From contig NZ_QLKQ01000034.1 of assembly GCF_003349955.1 (NCBI RefSeq), forward strand, positions 1 to 64,000: 64,000 nucleotides of DNA, written 5' to 3'. The notes below the pieces were generated by a model. It saw nothing but the letters and a program-made list of their open reading frames with translations. It had not been told where the DNA came from and did not search any database. The stretch comes from Azospirillum brasilense (GTDB lineage Bacteria; Pseudomonadota; Alphaproteobacteria; Azospirillales; Azospirillaceae). How positions within the stretch are numbered: the first letter of the stretch is position 1; each line of letters starts with the position of its first letter. The position numbers were made by a program, and so were the translations under genes. Below are positions 1-8,622 of this stretch, one piece after another.

Positions 1-3000
1 GCGAGGCCGCGGTGATGCTCCAGGCGCCACCTGCCGCAGCGGTCACCGTGCCCAGGGCCGTCGTGCCCTCGTACAGCACCACGACCCCAGCCTCGCCCAC
101 CGTCCCGGTGATCACCGGAGCCGTCACATTGGTCAGCGTGTCCGATGTCGATCCGCTGTTCGATGCCGTCGCCAAGACAAGGCTCGTCGGCGCATCGGCG
201 CTGGTGTCGATGGTCACCAGCAGGGAGCCAGACACACCGCTTTCGACACCGGACACAGCCACCTTGGCCGTCAGTGTCCAATTCCCGTCGGCAAGCGTCG
301 TGCCGGGAACCACCGACCAGACGCCCGAGCCGTCGGCCGTCCCTGTCCCGATCTCGACGCCGTTTCCGTAGAGATGGATGACCGCGCCGGCTTCCGCGGT
401 TCCGGTCAGGGTGGGTTGCGCCGCATTCGTCAACCCGTCGCCGATCACGCCGCTGTCCGACGCCGGGCTCAGCGCCGGGGCGGACGGGCTGGCGGGCAGG
501 ACGATCAGCGTGTCAACGCCGTTGAGCGTCAAGGTCTGGAACGGCGTGTAGACGGTCTCGACGCCGGAAACGAACAGCGTTCCCTGGTTGCCGACCGGGG
601 CGAAGGTCACCACGTCGGTGCCGGCGCCGCCGATCACCGTCTCCACGCCAGCCACCGTCAGCGTGTTGCCAGCGCTGTCGCCCAGCGTCACCACATCGGT
701 TCCGGTGCCGCCGTCGAGCGTTTCGACGCCGCTCACCAGCAGCGTGTTGCCGGCGTCGCCCAGCGTCGCCACATCGGTGCCGATGCCGCCGGTCAGCGTC
801 TCGAGGCCGCTGACGAGCAGCGTGTTGCCGGAACTGCCCAGCTCCACCAGGTCGGTGCCGATGCCGCCGACCACCGTCTCGACCCCGTCCACCTGCAACG
901 TGGTGCCGAAGCTGCCCAGCGTCACCACGTCGGTGCCGGACGCGCCGATCAACGTCTCGATCCGCCACACGGTGAGCGTGTTGCCCGCGCTGTCGCCGAG
1001 CGTAACGATGTCGAGGCCGGAGCCACCATTGATCGTTTCGACGCCGCTCACCGTCATCACGTTGCTGCCGGTGGCGAGCGTCAGCACATCGGTCCCCGAA
1101 CCGCCGGTCAGCGTCTCGAGAAACCGGACCAGCAGCGTGTTGCCGCCGCCGCCCAGCGTCACCACGTCGGTGCCCGCACCGCCGAGCAGCGTCTCGATCC
1201 GCGACACCTCGATGGTGTTGCCGCCGCTGCTCAGCAGCAAGACGTCGGTCGCGGTGCCTCCGATCAGTGTTTCGACGAGGCTCACCTGCAGGGTGTTGCC
1301 CCACGTCGTGCCGAAGGACACCACGTCGGTGCCGGACCCGCCGATCAGGGTATCCAGCCGGGACACCGACATGGTGTTGCCGCCGTCGACGAACGTCACG
1401 AACTCGACGCCGGTGCCGCCGTTCAGCGTCTCGATGCCGCCGACCAGCGCGGTCAACCCGGAGCCGCTGACCGTCAGCACGTCGGTGCCGGTGCCGCCGA
1501 GCACCGTTTCCAGAGCGTTCACCAGCATGGTGCCGCCGGCGCCATCCAGCGTCACGACGTCGACGCCGGTGCCGCCGAGCACCGTTTCCAGAAGGGACAC
1601 CGTCAGTGTGTTCCCACCCGTGAGCAGCGTCACCACGTCGGTGCCGACACCGCCGGTCAAGGTCTCGACGCCGCCCACCCGCATCGTGGCGCCGCCGGTG
1701 CCCACGGTCACGACGTCGGTGCCGGAACCGCCGATCACCGTCTCCAACAGCCGGATCGTCAGCGTGTTGCCGCTGTTGCCGAGGTTCACGGTGTCGGCGT
1801 TATTGCCGCCGATCAGCGTTTCGACGAGACTCACCGACACGGTGTTGCCGCCGCTGCCCAGCGTCACGAAATCGGCGCCGGCCCCACCGATCATCGTCTC
1901 GGTCAACCGGACCAACAGCGTGTTGCCGTTGCTGTCGAGGCTCACGATGTCGGCGCCGGTGCCACCGAACAGTGTTTCGACGAGACTCACCGACACGGTG
2001 TTGCCGCCGGTGCCCAGAGTCACCATGTCGGCGCCGGCACCGCCGGTCAGAGATTCAACGCCCCGTATCAGCAACGAATTGCCGCCGGTGCCCAACGTCA
2101 CGTTGTCCGTGCCGGAGCCGCCGAGCACCTGCTCGATCAGCCGGACCAGCACCGTGCTGCCGAAGCTGCTCGACATCACCACGTCGGTGTTGGTGCCGCC
2201 CGTCAGCGTCTCGACGCCGGTCACCAGCACCGTGTTGCCGCCGCTGCCCAGCGTCACCACGTCGTTGCCGACGCCGCCCGTCAGAGTCTCCAGCTTCGAC
2301 ACGGTCAGCGTGTTGCCCGCGCTGTCGCCCAGCGTCACCACGTCGGTGCCGATGCCGCCGGTCAGCGTCTCGACGCCCTCCACCAGCATCGTGTTGCCGC
2401 TGCTGCTCAGCGTCACCACATCGGTGCCAATCCCACCGGTCAGCGTCTCGACGCCGCCCACCAGCATCGTGTTGCCGAGCGAGCCCAGCGTCACCATGTC
2501 GGTGCCCGCACCGCCAATCAGCGTCTCGACCTGGCTCACCAGGATCGTGTTGCCGGCACCGCCCAGGATCACCAGGTCGGTGGCGGAGCTGCCGGTCAGC
2601 GTCTCGACCCCGGAGACGGTGTAGGTCGCCCCGATCTCGACCAGTGACACGACGTCGATGCCGGTGCCGCCGGTCAGCGTGTTGATCTGCGACAGCGCGA
2701 TCGTGTTTCCGCCATCGCTCAGCGTCACGACCACCGGGGCGACGTTGCGGAAATACTCCACATCGCCGCCGTCGACGCCGACCACCAGATCAATGTCGCC
2801 GTCGCCGTCGAGATCGCCCAGCGCCGGCCGCGGGTACGCTCCGGGGCCGATGGCCCCGTAGGGATTCGTGGCGAGCAACGAAAAGGTCGGCGCCGCCGCC
2901 GTGCCGACGTTGACGTAGACGATGCTCTTCGTAATGAGGTCGACGAGGCCGTCCCCGTTGATGTCCGCCAGCACGGGCGACGCGTAGCCGTCGATGTTGC

Positions 3001-3553
3001 GGGTCTGGCCGAAGGGATTGGTTCCTGCCAGCGTGAAGGTCGGCAACAGGCTCGAGCCGGTGTTGCGGTAAAGAAAAATGTCCCCGCTCGAATTGCCGAT
3101 CAGCAGGTCGAGAGCGCCGTCGCCGTCCAGGTCGGCGAAGCTCGGCGCTCCGTAACCGCCGGCGCTCTGGATGCCGAACAGGCCGGTGCCTTCCAGCGAG
3201 AAGGTCGGCGTCTGCGCCGAGGTGCCGTTGTTGCGGAAAAACAGGGTGGTGCCGGCGTGGTTGCCGACGAAGAGGTCGAGATCGCCGTCGCCATCGATAT
3301 CGACGAAGGAGGGAAGCGCGCCGCCCGCGCTGACGTTGGTGATTCCGAACGGGTTGGTGCTGTCCAGCGTGAAGGTCGGCGACAGCGTCGTTCCGGTGTT
3401 CCGGAAGAAGAGCGTGTTCCCGTCGGCGTTGCCGACCAGAAGGTCGAGATCACCGTCACCATCAAGGTCGACCAGCACCGGGGCGGCCTCGCTTCCGGTG
3501 TCGGCGAGGCCGTAGCTGTTGGTGCCGATCATTGTGAAGGTTGGATTCGCCAC
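1..3553 (-). CDS. Giant secreted VCBS / short-repeat / Ig-like protein (adhesin-like), 3' end outside window
   Basis: Seen: an uninterrupted minus-strand frame runs from GTG at 3553 to the left edge (at least 1184 codons), starting MANPTFTMIG. A purine-rich GAGGGAAGAAAG lies just upstream. Residues 1-270 hold about five FG-GAP/VCBS blades with Ca-binding loops such as DLDGDGDLDLLVGN. Residues about 272-1000 are some 27 repeats of about 26 residues, typified by GNTVLVSGVETL and GGAGTDVVTLG. From about residue 1020 there are bacterial Ig-like domains (TGTAEAGAVIHLYGNG). No N-terminal signal peptide is visible. Known: such calcium-binding repeat proteins are usually exported by type I secretion with a C-terminal signal and act in adhesion or biofilm. 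Inferred: a surface or released adhesin whose secretion signal lies beyond the window. The large plus-strand frames over this region are shadows of the repeats. Confidence 0.85.
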   Translation of the reverse strand, partial: MANPTFTMIGTNSYGLADTGSEAAPVLVDLDGDGDLDLLVGNADGNTLFFRNTGTTLSPTFTLDSTNPFGITNVSAGGALPSFVDIDGDGDLDLFVGNHAGTTLFFRNNGTSAQTPTFSLEGTGLFGIQSAGGYGAPSFADLDGDGALDLLIGNSSGDIFLYRNTGSSLLPTFTLAGTNPFGQTRNIDGYASPVLADINGDGLVDLITKSIVYVNVGTAAAPTFSLLATNPYGAIGPGAYPRPALGDLDGDGDIDLVVGVDGGDVEYFRNVAPVVVTLSDGGNTIALSQINTLTGGTGIDVVSLVEIGATYTVSGVETLTGSSATDLVILGGAGNTILVSQVETLIGGAGTDMVTLGSLGNTMLVGGVETLTGGIGTDVVTLSSSGNTMLVEGVETLTGGIGTDVVTLGDSAGNTLTVSKLETLTGGVGNDVVTLGSGGNTVLVTGVETLTGGTNTDVVMSSSFGSTVLVRLIEQVLGGSGTDNVTLGTGGNSLLIRGVESLTGGAGADMVTLGTGGNTVSVSLVETLFGGTGADIVSLDSNGNTLLVRLTETMIGGAGADFVTLGSGGNTVSVSLVETLIGGNNADTVNLGNSGNTLTIRLLETVIGGSGTDVVTVGTGGATMRVGGVETLTGGVGTDVVTLLTGGNTLTVSLLETVLGGTGVDVVTLDGAGGTMLVNALETVLGGTGTDVLTVSGSGLTALVGGIETLNGGTGVEFVTFVDGGNTMSVSRLDTLIGGSGTDVVSFGTTWGNTLQVSLVETLIGGTATDVLLLSSGGNTIEVSRIETLLGGAGTDVVTLGGGGNTLLVRFLETLTGGSGTDVLTLATGSNVMTVSGVETINGGSGLDIVTLGDSAGNTLTVWRIETLIGASGTDVVTLGSFGTTLQVDGVETVVGGIGTDLVELGSSGNTLLVSGLETLTGGIGTDVATLGDAGNTLLVSGVETLDGGTGTDVVTLGDSAGNTLTVAGVETVIGGAGTDVVTFAPVGNQGTLFVSGVETVYTPFQTLTLNGVDTLIVLPASPSAPALSPASDSGVIGDGLTNAAQPTLTGTAEAGAVIHLYGNGVEIGTGTADGSGVWSVVPGTTLADGNWTLTAKVAVSGVESGVSGSLLVTIDTSADAPTSLVLATASNSGSTSDTLTNVTAPVITGTVGEAGVVVLYEGTTALGTVTAAAGGAWSITAAS
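540..2738 (-). repeat. Tandem coding repeat array, about 27 units of 78-84 bp
   Basis: Each unit encodes about 26 residues with a conserved GVETL core followed by GGxGTDVVTLG. Units with an extra two residues (DSAGN in place of G-GN) are 84 bp. Units diverge at third positions and at some codons, so the array is old rather than freshly amplified. Counting the recurring GTGTTGCC-like core on the plus strand gives about 27 occurrences. This array creates long open plus-strand frames with no biological meaning. Confidence 0.85.
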
Positions 3554-4251
3554 GGTCTTTCTTCCCTCACGCAACGCTGCCGGCACGCACACCGGTCTTG
3601 ATTGGATCAATGAGCCATCAAGAGCTAATTAATGGTATATAAAGCCCTTCCCGGGCGTGTTACCGAACAGTAACAATGGAACATGCGCGCCCGAATCCTT
3701 ACTTTTCATATTGTTTCTTGTTCGACACGAGAACACGCATACATCGGTGCACATAGAATTATCCGCACGGACAGATATCGACTGTCAATTGAGTTCAAAA
3801 CCAAAAGTTTCCAATCCGGCGAGCGACTCCGGCCCGATGGAAACGGTTCGAGAACAAAACCGTGATCCGCCCGCCGAATGCTCCTGACGTCGGAAGCCCT
3901 GTTCGGAGAGAGGGCCAGCTTTCGAAAAGCCCGTCCGACCACGGATGTGGGTTTGGATTCCATCGAAGCGCGCAGCCGCCGCGACTCGAACCTCACCGGG
4001 AAACCGCGCGGCCTCCGAGGGGATTGGAGGCTGGTCCGGCCGCGTCACGCGCAGCGACTGGCCTCCCTGGATCGGCCTCTCTGCCTCGGCGCCCATGGCA
4101 GGGACACTCCGCCGCCAAGGGGAACTCCGCCGACCGATTGCCCGATCTTGACCAGTCGCCGGCCACACTTAGGTTTTCTCCGGGTCCGATCGGCACCGGC
4201 ATCCCTCCGGCGACGGTCCGTCACTCCCAGGTCCGGTTGCAGGAGCATGCC
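3554..4251. other. Divergent intergenic region between adhesin-like gene and flavoprotein gene
   Basis: About 700 bases without a convincing gene. The first 300 bases (3590-3860) are clearly AT-richer than the neighbours and hold the inverted repeat at 3658-3675 and a TATATA at 3636-3641. The remainder is GC-rich. Open frames here have no recognisable family or good ribosome site. Confidence 0.6.
3658..3675 (-). promoter_or_regulatory. Inverted repeat TGTTAC-N6-GTAACA upstream of adhesin-like gene
   Basis: Perfect 6-bp arms separated by CGAACA, in the AT-rich leader of the minus-strand repeat protein. On the minus strand, GGTAAC followed after 17 bases by TATATA reads as a weak -35/-10 pair, so the dyad would overlap the -35. 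That is where an activator or response regulator would bind. The binding protein is unknown. Confidence 0.4.
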
Positions 4252-5622
4252 ATGGTCGATGCCATCATCATCGGAGCCGGCCAAGCCGGGCCACCGCTCG
4301 CCGGGCGCCTCACCGCCGCCGGCATGACCGTCGCGGTCATCGAACGCAAGCTGTTCGGCGGCACCTGCGTGAACACCGGTTGCACCCCGACCAAAACATT
4401 GATCGCCAGCGCCCGCGTGGCGCGGATGGCGCAGCGGGCCGCCGAATACGGCGTGATCCTGGAGGGCCCGGTCCGGATCGACATGGCCAAGGTCAAGGCG
4501 CGCAAGGACGCCGTCTCCGGCCGGTCGCGCGAGAATGTCGAGCGCTGGCTGCGCGGCATGCCCAATTGCCGGGTGCTGCAAGGCCACGCCCGCTTCGAAT
4601 CCGCCAACAGCGTGCGCGTCGGCGACGAGCTGCTGACGGCGGAGCGCATCTTCATCAACGTCGGCGCCCGCGCCGCGGTGCCGGACATGCCGGGGGTGCG
4701 CGACGTCGGCATCCTGACCAGCGGCACGATCCTCGGCCTCGACCGGGTGCCGCGGCATCTCGTGGTGGTCGGCGGCAGCTACATCGGCCTGGAATTCGCG
4801 CAGATGTACCGCCGCTTCGGCGCCGAGGTGACCGTCGTGGAGAAGGGCGACCGGCTGATCGCGCGCGAGGACCCCGACGTTTCCGCGGCGATCCGCGACC
4901 TGCTGGAGGCGGAAGGCGTAACGGTCCGCCTGTCGGCCGACTGCATCCGCTTCGCCTCCCACGACGACGGCGTGGAGGTGGGCGTGACCTGCGCCTCCGG
5001 CGCGCCATCGGTGGTGGGAAGCCACGCTTTGCTGGCGGTGGGGCGCGCGCCCAACACCGACGACCTCGGCCTCGACCGCGCCGGGGTGGCGACCGACGCC
5101 CGGGGCTTCATCACGGTGGACGATGCGCTGCGCACCAGCGTGCCGGGGATCTGGGCGATGGGCGACTGCAACGGACGCGGCGCCTTCACCCACACCGCCT
5201 ACAACGACTTCGAAATCGTCGCGGCGAACCTGCTCGACGGCGATCGGCGCAGCGTGGACGACCGCATCCAGGCCTACGCGCTCTACACCGACCCGCCACT
5301 CGCCCGCGTCGGCATGACCGACGAGGCGGTCCGCCGCTCGGGCCGGCGCGCGCTGGTCGGCATGCGACCGATGACGCGCGTCGGGCGCGCGGTCGAGAAG
5401 GGCGAGACGCAGGGCTTCATGCGGATCGTCGTCGACGCCGACAGCCAAGAAATCCTGGGCGCCGCCATCCTCGGTCCCGGCGGCGACGAGGCCATCCACG
5501 GCGTGCTGGACCTGATGTACGCCAAGGCGCCCTACCCCACCCTGCAGCGCGCCGTCCACATCCACCCCACGGTGGCCGAACTGCTGCCGACCCTGCTGGG
5601 CGAACTGAAGCCATTGGATTAA
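4252..5622 (+). CDS. FAD-dependent pyridine nucleotide-disulfide oxidoreductase, mercuric-reductase-like
   Basis: 456 residues from ATG 4252, with AGGAG at 4241-4245; the frame is open further upstream but this start has the ribosome site and begins directly with the FAD fold (MVDAIIIGAGQAG). The redox pair is Cys39 and Cys44 in GGTCVNTGC, the NAD(P)-binding glycine motif is near residue 174 (VGGSYIGLEF), and the C-terminal His-Glu dyad is in HIHPTVAE. This is the full class I architecture (lipoamide dehydrogenase, glutathione reductase, MerA). There is no N-terminal heavy-metal domain and no C-terminal vicinal Cys pair, so a true mercuric reductase is unlikely; the substrate is unknown. It stands alone, with the TetR unit 136 bases downstream. 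Confidence 0.85.
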   Translation: MVDAIIIGAGQAGPPLAGRLTAAGMTVAVIERKLFGGTCVNTGCTPTKTLIASARVARMAQRAAEYGVILEGPVRIDMAKVKARKDAVSGRSRENVERWLRGMPNCRVLQGHARFESANSVRVGDELLTAERIFINVGARAAVPDMPGVRDVGILTSGTILGLDRVPRHLVVVGGSYIGLEFAQMYRRFGAEVTVVEKGDRLIAREDPDVSAAIRDLLEAEGVTVRLSADCIRFASHDDGVEVGVTCASGAPSVVGSHALLAVGRAPNTDDLGLDRAGVATDARGFITVDDALRTSVPGIWAMGDCNGRGAFTHTAYNDFEIVAANLLDGDRRSVDDRIQAYALYTDPPLARVGMTDEAVRRSGRRALVGMRPMTRVGRAVEKGETQGFMRIVVDADSQEILGAAILGPGGDEAIHGVLDLMYAKAPYPTLQRAVHIHPTVAELLPTLLGELKPLD

Positions 5623-5713
5623 CGGCTCAACAACGGCGAGCAACGGCGGCCGCGCAGGGCAGTCCCGCGCTCGCACGATGGCAAAGACCTTGACCGCCGC
5701 TCCGCCCGGCGTA

Positions 5714-5735
5714 TTTTGGATCATGTGATCTAAAA
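5714..5735. promoter_or_regulatory. 22-bp near-perfect palindrome, probable TetR operator
   Basis: Arms TTTTGGATCA and TGATCTAAAA around a TG centre. Nineteen or more of the 22 positions are symmetric. It lies 23 bases before the tetR start codon and is the only strong dyad in the gap, so autoregulation is likely. Whether it also controls the MFS gene depends on co-transcription from this promoter. Confidence 0.6.
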
Positions 5736-5758
5736 CACCGGTTCGGAAGGCGGGACCC

Positions 5759-6361
5759 ATGGCTCGGCCGCGGAAGTTCGATGAGACGGCGGTGCTGGAC
5801 GCGGCGGTGGACCGCTTCTGGACCCAGGGGTACGAGGCGACCTCCACCCGCGAGTTGGCGGACAGCATGCGCATGACGCTCGCCAGCATGCACAACGCCT
5901 TCGGCGACAAGCGGGCGCTGTTCCGCCGCGCCCTGGAGCATTACCTGGACGGCTCGCTGCGCGCCCGCATCGCCCGGCACGAGGCGGCGGCATCGCCGGC
6001 CGCCGCCATCGCCGGCTTCCTGCGCGAAAGCATCGAGCGATCGCTCGGCGACGGGTGCCGGCGCGGCTGCCTGCTGGTGAACTCCGCGCTGGAGGTCGCG
6101 CCGGACAACCCCGACCTGCGTGACTTCCTGAACGCGGAACTGACGACCATCGAAGACTTCTTCCGCCGCTGCATCGTCACGGGGCGGCGGAGCGGCGCGA
6201 TCCCGGCCGGCATTCCCGACGACGACGCGGCGCGCCTGCTCTTCTCCACCCTGCTGGGCATCCGGGTCCTGGCCCGCATCCGCCCCGAACGCGACCTGCT
6301 GGAAGGGGCGGCGCGCGGCGCCCTGGCCAGCCTGGGACTGCCGCCGATGCCGGACCCCTGA
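5759..6361 (+). CDS. TetR/AcrR family transcriptional regulator
   Basis: 200 residues. The N-terminal MARPRKFDETAVLDAA with the helix-turn-helix (about residues 24-45, ATSTRELADSMRMT... HNAFGDKRALF) is a standard TetR DNA-binding domain. The rest is an all-helical ligand-binding region without a recognisable ligand signature. It starts 23 bases after the operator-like palindrome at 5714-5735 and is followed on the same strand, after 85 bases, by an MFS transporter that it probably represses. GGAAGG lies just before the ATG. The substrate or inducer cannot be read from the sequence. Confidence 0.85.
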   Translation: MARPRKFDETAVLDAAVDRFWTQGYEATSTRELADSMRMTLASMHNAFGDKRALFRRALEHYLDGSLRARIARHEAAASPAAAIAGFLRESIERSLGDGCRRGCLLVNSALEVAPDNPDLRDFLNAELTTIEDFFRRCIVTGRRSGAIPAGIPDDDAARLLFSTLLGIRVLARIRPERDLLEGAARGALASLGLPPMPDP

Positions 6362-6446
6362 CCGCCGCGGCGGCCCACCCCCCTTCCCATTCCTCCCGGT
6401 CAACGGGCGGCCCGCCGCAGCGGAGCCGCAACAGGGACGCACGCCC

Positions 6447-7661
6447 ATGAACAGGACATCCGCAACCGCGGCCATGGACCACCTCGACGGCGCCGCCTGG
6501 ATGGCGACCCTCGCCGGCATGGCGGGAAGCCTCGTCGCCGTCGGGCTGGCCCGCTTCGCCTACACGCCGCTGGTCCCGTCGCTGATCGAGGCCCATTGGT
6601 TCTCCGCCGCCGACGCGGTGACGCTGGGTGCGGCGAATTTCGCCGGCTATCTGGCGGGCGCCCTGCTCGGCCGGCCGCTGGCCAGCCGGTTGCCCAACCG
6701 TGCGCTGCTGCGGGCGCTGATGCTGACGGCCTCCCTCGCCTTCATCGCCTGCGCCTACCCGCTCTCGCTCGGCTGGTTCTTCGGATGGCGCTTCGTCTCG
6801 GGTCTGGCCGGGGGCGCCATCATGGTCCTGGTCGCGACCAGCATCCTGCCCCACGTCCCGGCGGCGCGGCGCGGCTTCGTCAGCGGCATGATCTTCCTCG
6901 GCATCGGGCTGGGGATCGCCGCCTCGGGCACCGCCGTGCCGGCCCTGATGCGGCTGGGGTTGCACGAGACCTGGCTGGGGCTGGGCGGTCTGTCGCTGCT
7001 GCTGACCGCCCTGTCCTGGTTCGGCTGGCCGCCATCGGCCCCGTCGCAGGCGGTTGCCGCTCCGCCGGTGGAGCATGCCCCGCGGCATGAGGGGCGCGTC
7101 CTCCGCTCGCTCTACGCCGAATACGCGCTGAACGCGCTGGGGTTGGTGCCGGTCATGCTGCTGCTGGTCGATTATGTCGCCCGCGGCCTGAACCATGGCG
7201 CGGATGTCGGCGCCCTCTTCTGGGTCCTCTACGGCGCGGCGTCGGTGGCCGGGCCGGTGGCTGCCGGGTCGCTGGCCGACCGGATCGGCTACGCGGCGGC
7301 CTATCGCATCGCGCTGCTGCTCCAGGCGGTCGCCGTGGCCGCCCTGGCGCTCAGCGGCCATCCGCTGGTGGTCGGGGCCGCAACGGTCGTCCTCGGCGCC
7401 CTGACGCCGGGCGTGGTTCCCCTGGTGCTCGGCCGCATCCATGAATTGCTGCCGCGCAGCCCGTCGGAGCAGCGCGCCGCCTGGAGCCGGGCGACCACCG
7501 CCTTCGCCCTGTTCCAGGCGCTGAGCGGCTACGGCTACTCCTATCTCTTCGCCCACAGCGGGGGGAACTACGCCGCGGTCTTCCTGTGCGGCGCCGTCGC
7601 GCTGGCGGTGGCGCTGGGGACCGACATCCTTACCAACGCCCGCGGCCACCGCACGGCCTGA
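6447..7661 (+). CDS. YbfB/YjiJ-type MFS transporter
   Basis: 404 residues with about 12 hydrophobic segments. The opening segment contains GLARFAYTPLVPSL, typical of the YbfB/YjiJ branch (MFS_4) of the major facilitator superfamily; the second half restarts with YAEYALNALGLVPVMLLLVDY. Inner-membrane proton-coupled export of a small molecule is the family expectation; no substrate is known for this branch. AGGGA precedes the ATG by nine bases. It lies downstream of and co-directional with the TetR gene, suggesting a TetR-controlled efflux unit. Confidence 0.8.
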   Translation: MNRTSATAAMDHLDGAAWMATLAGMAGSLVAVGLARFAYTPLVPSLIEAHWFSAADAVTLGAANFAGYLAGALLGRPLASRLPNRALLRALMLTASLAFIACAYPLSLGWFFGWRFVSGLAGGAIMVLVATSILPHVPAARRGFVSGMIFLGIGLGIAASGTAVPALMRLGLHETWLGLGGLSLLLTALSWFGWPPSAPSQAVAAPPVEHAPRHEGRVLRSLYAEYALNALGLVPVMLLLVDYVARGLNHGADVGALFWVLYGAASVAGPVAAGSLADRIGYAAAYRIALLLQAVAVAALALSGHPLVVGAATVVLGALTPGVVPLVLGRIHELLPRSPSEQRAAWSRATTAFALFQALSGYGYSYLFAHSGGNYAAVFLCGAVALAVALGTDILTNARGHRTA

Positions 7662-7833
7662 ACGGGTCGCCAACGCGACGGGAGCGACCGTCCCGGGCAC
7701 CGGGCGCCCCCGTATTGCTCGGGCGGCGCCTCCGCGCACCAAGGAATCAAGAGAAAGCCCCAGCCCATTTCACCACCCCTGATTGAGTGTTTCGAAAGCC
7801 CGAAACCGATGTCCCACGCATCGCGAAACCCCA

Positions 7834-7878
7834 TTGACAGTGCCAAATCAATCGAGCATTTTGAATGTCATTCAAAAT
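7834..7878 (+). promoter_or_regulatory. Promoter with overlapping perfect 21-bp inverted repeat before ABC/ureohydrolase operon
   Basis: TTGACA at 7834-7839 is a consensus -35. Seventeen bases on, at 7857-7862, the weak -10 CATTTT lies inside a perfect dyad at 7858-7878: arms ATTTTGAATG and CATTCAAAAT with a single T between. A repressor there would block RNA polymerase. The best candidate is the XRE-cupin regulator encoded last in the operon (12833-13411). Confidence 0.6.
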
Positions 7879-7920
7879 TAGGTCGGCGACAAAGCCAGAC
7901 CATGAACAGGGGCATCGGCG

Positions 7921-8586
7921 ATGGGGTACGAATGGCAGTTCGCCATAATACTTGAGTATTGGCCGATTTTTGCACGCGGCGCCATTACGACACTCCAGAT
8001 AACGTTACTGTCATCCGCCATCGGTTTGTTCATCGGCCTCTTGGTCGGTGTGAGCCGAGAATCGTCCGGCATCTTTATAAGATCCGTCACATCCGTCTAT
8101 GTCGAGATGATTCGCGCGACTCCGGCGCTCGTGCAGATTGTCTGGCTCTACTACTGCTTCCCGATCATCTTCGGCTACCAACTGAGCGCGATGACCTCGA
8201 TCATCATCGCCCTCGGCATCCATTCCGGCGCCTATGTGTCGGAGATCGTGCGGGCCGGCATCAACGCGGTGGACACCGGCCAGTTTCTCGCCGCCAAATC
8301 CATCGGCATGAATCACTTCACGGCGCTCCGCCGCATCATCCTGCCCCAGGCCGGGCAGAAGATGATCCCGCCGCTGATCAATGAATTCGCCAACCTGATG
8401 AAGCTGACGACGCTCGGATCGATGATCGCGGTCTACGAACTTCTTCAGGAATCGAACAACCTCATCGCCACGACCTACCGTCCTCTCGAGGTCTACACGT
8501 TCCTGGCGATCTTCTTCTTCATCATCACCTACCCCTGGATCTGGTTGTCGCAGCGCCTGGAACGGCGCCTGAAGATGCGGGCCTGA
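7921..8586 (+). CDS. Polar amino acid ABC transporter permease
   Basis: 221 residues with five or so membrane segments of the HisM/GlnP type. It has the amino-acid-transporter signature YVEMIRATPALVQIVWLYY and the EAA cytoplasmic loop AAKSIGMNHFTALRRIILPQA, which contacts the ATPase. AGGGG stands eight bases before ATG. It opens a plus-strand series with the ATPase 36 bases downstream and the binding protein after that. Only one permease is present, so it probably forms a homodimer. The operon context (ureohydrolase-fold and M20 amidohydrolase) suggests a guanidino or ureido amino acid as substrate. Confidence 0.88.
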   Translation: MGYEWQFAIILEYWPIFARGAITTLQITLLSSAIGLFIGLLVGVSRESSGIFIRSVTSVYVEMIRATPALVQIVWLYYCFPIIFGYQLSAMTSIIIALGIHSGAYVSEIVRAGINAVDTGQFLAAKSIGMNHFTALRRIILPQAGQKMIPPLINEFANLMKLTTLGSMIAVYELLQESNNLIATTYRPLEVYTFLAIFFFIITYPWIWLSQRLERRLKMRA

Positions 8587-8622
8587 CCGATCCTCGCACG
8601 ATCCTCCGGTGGAGTTTCCCTT

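Noticed and set aside
374..2647. Long plus-strand open frames (757 and 678 residues) over the repeat array
   Set aside because: They are antisense shadows. The minus-strand frame has VCBS and Ig-like domains, a start with a ribosome site, and stays open across the whole region, while the plus frames translate to low-complexity His/Arg or Val/Ser/Pro repeats.
540..2738. Regularly spaced repeats resembling a CRISPR array
   Set aside because: Units are about 78-84 bp with no constant repeat/unique spacer division, vary at third codon positions and preserve a reading frame, so they are coding tandem repeats.
3706..3996. 96-residue minus-strand frame in the divergent intergenic region
   Set aside because: No ribosome site, no family resemblance, and it crosses the AT-rich regulatory segment.
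4252..5622. Calling the flavoprotein a true mercuric reductase
   Set aside because: It lacks the N-terminal HMA domain and the C-terminal Cys pair that receive Hg(II), and no mer genes are nearby.
4045..5910. 621-residue minus-strand frame opposite the flavoprotein gene
   Set aside because: The plus strand has FAD and redox-Cys motifs with a good ribosome site; the minus frame is shadow composition.
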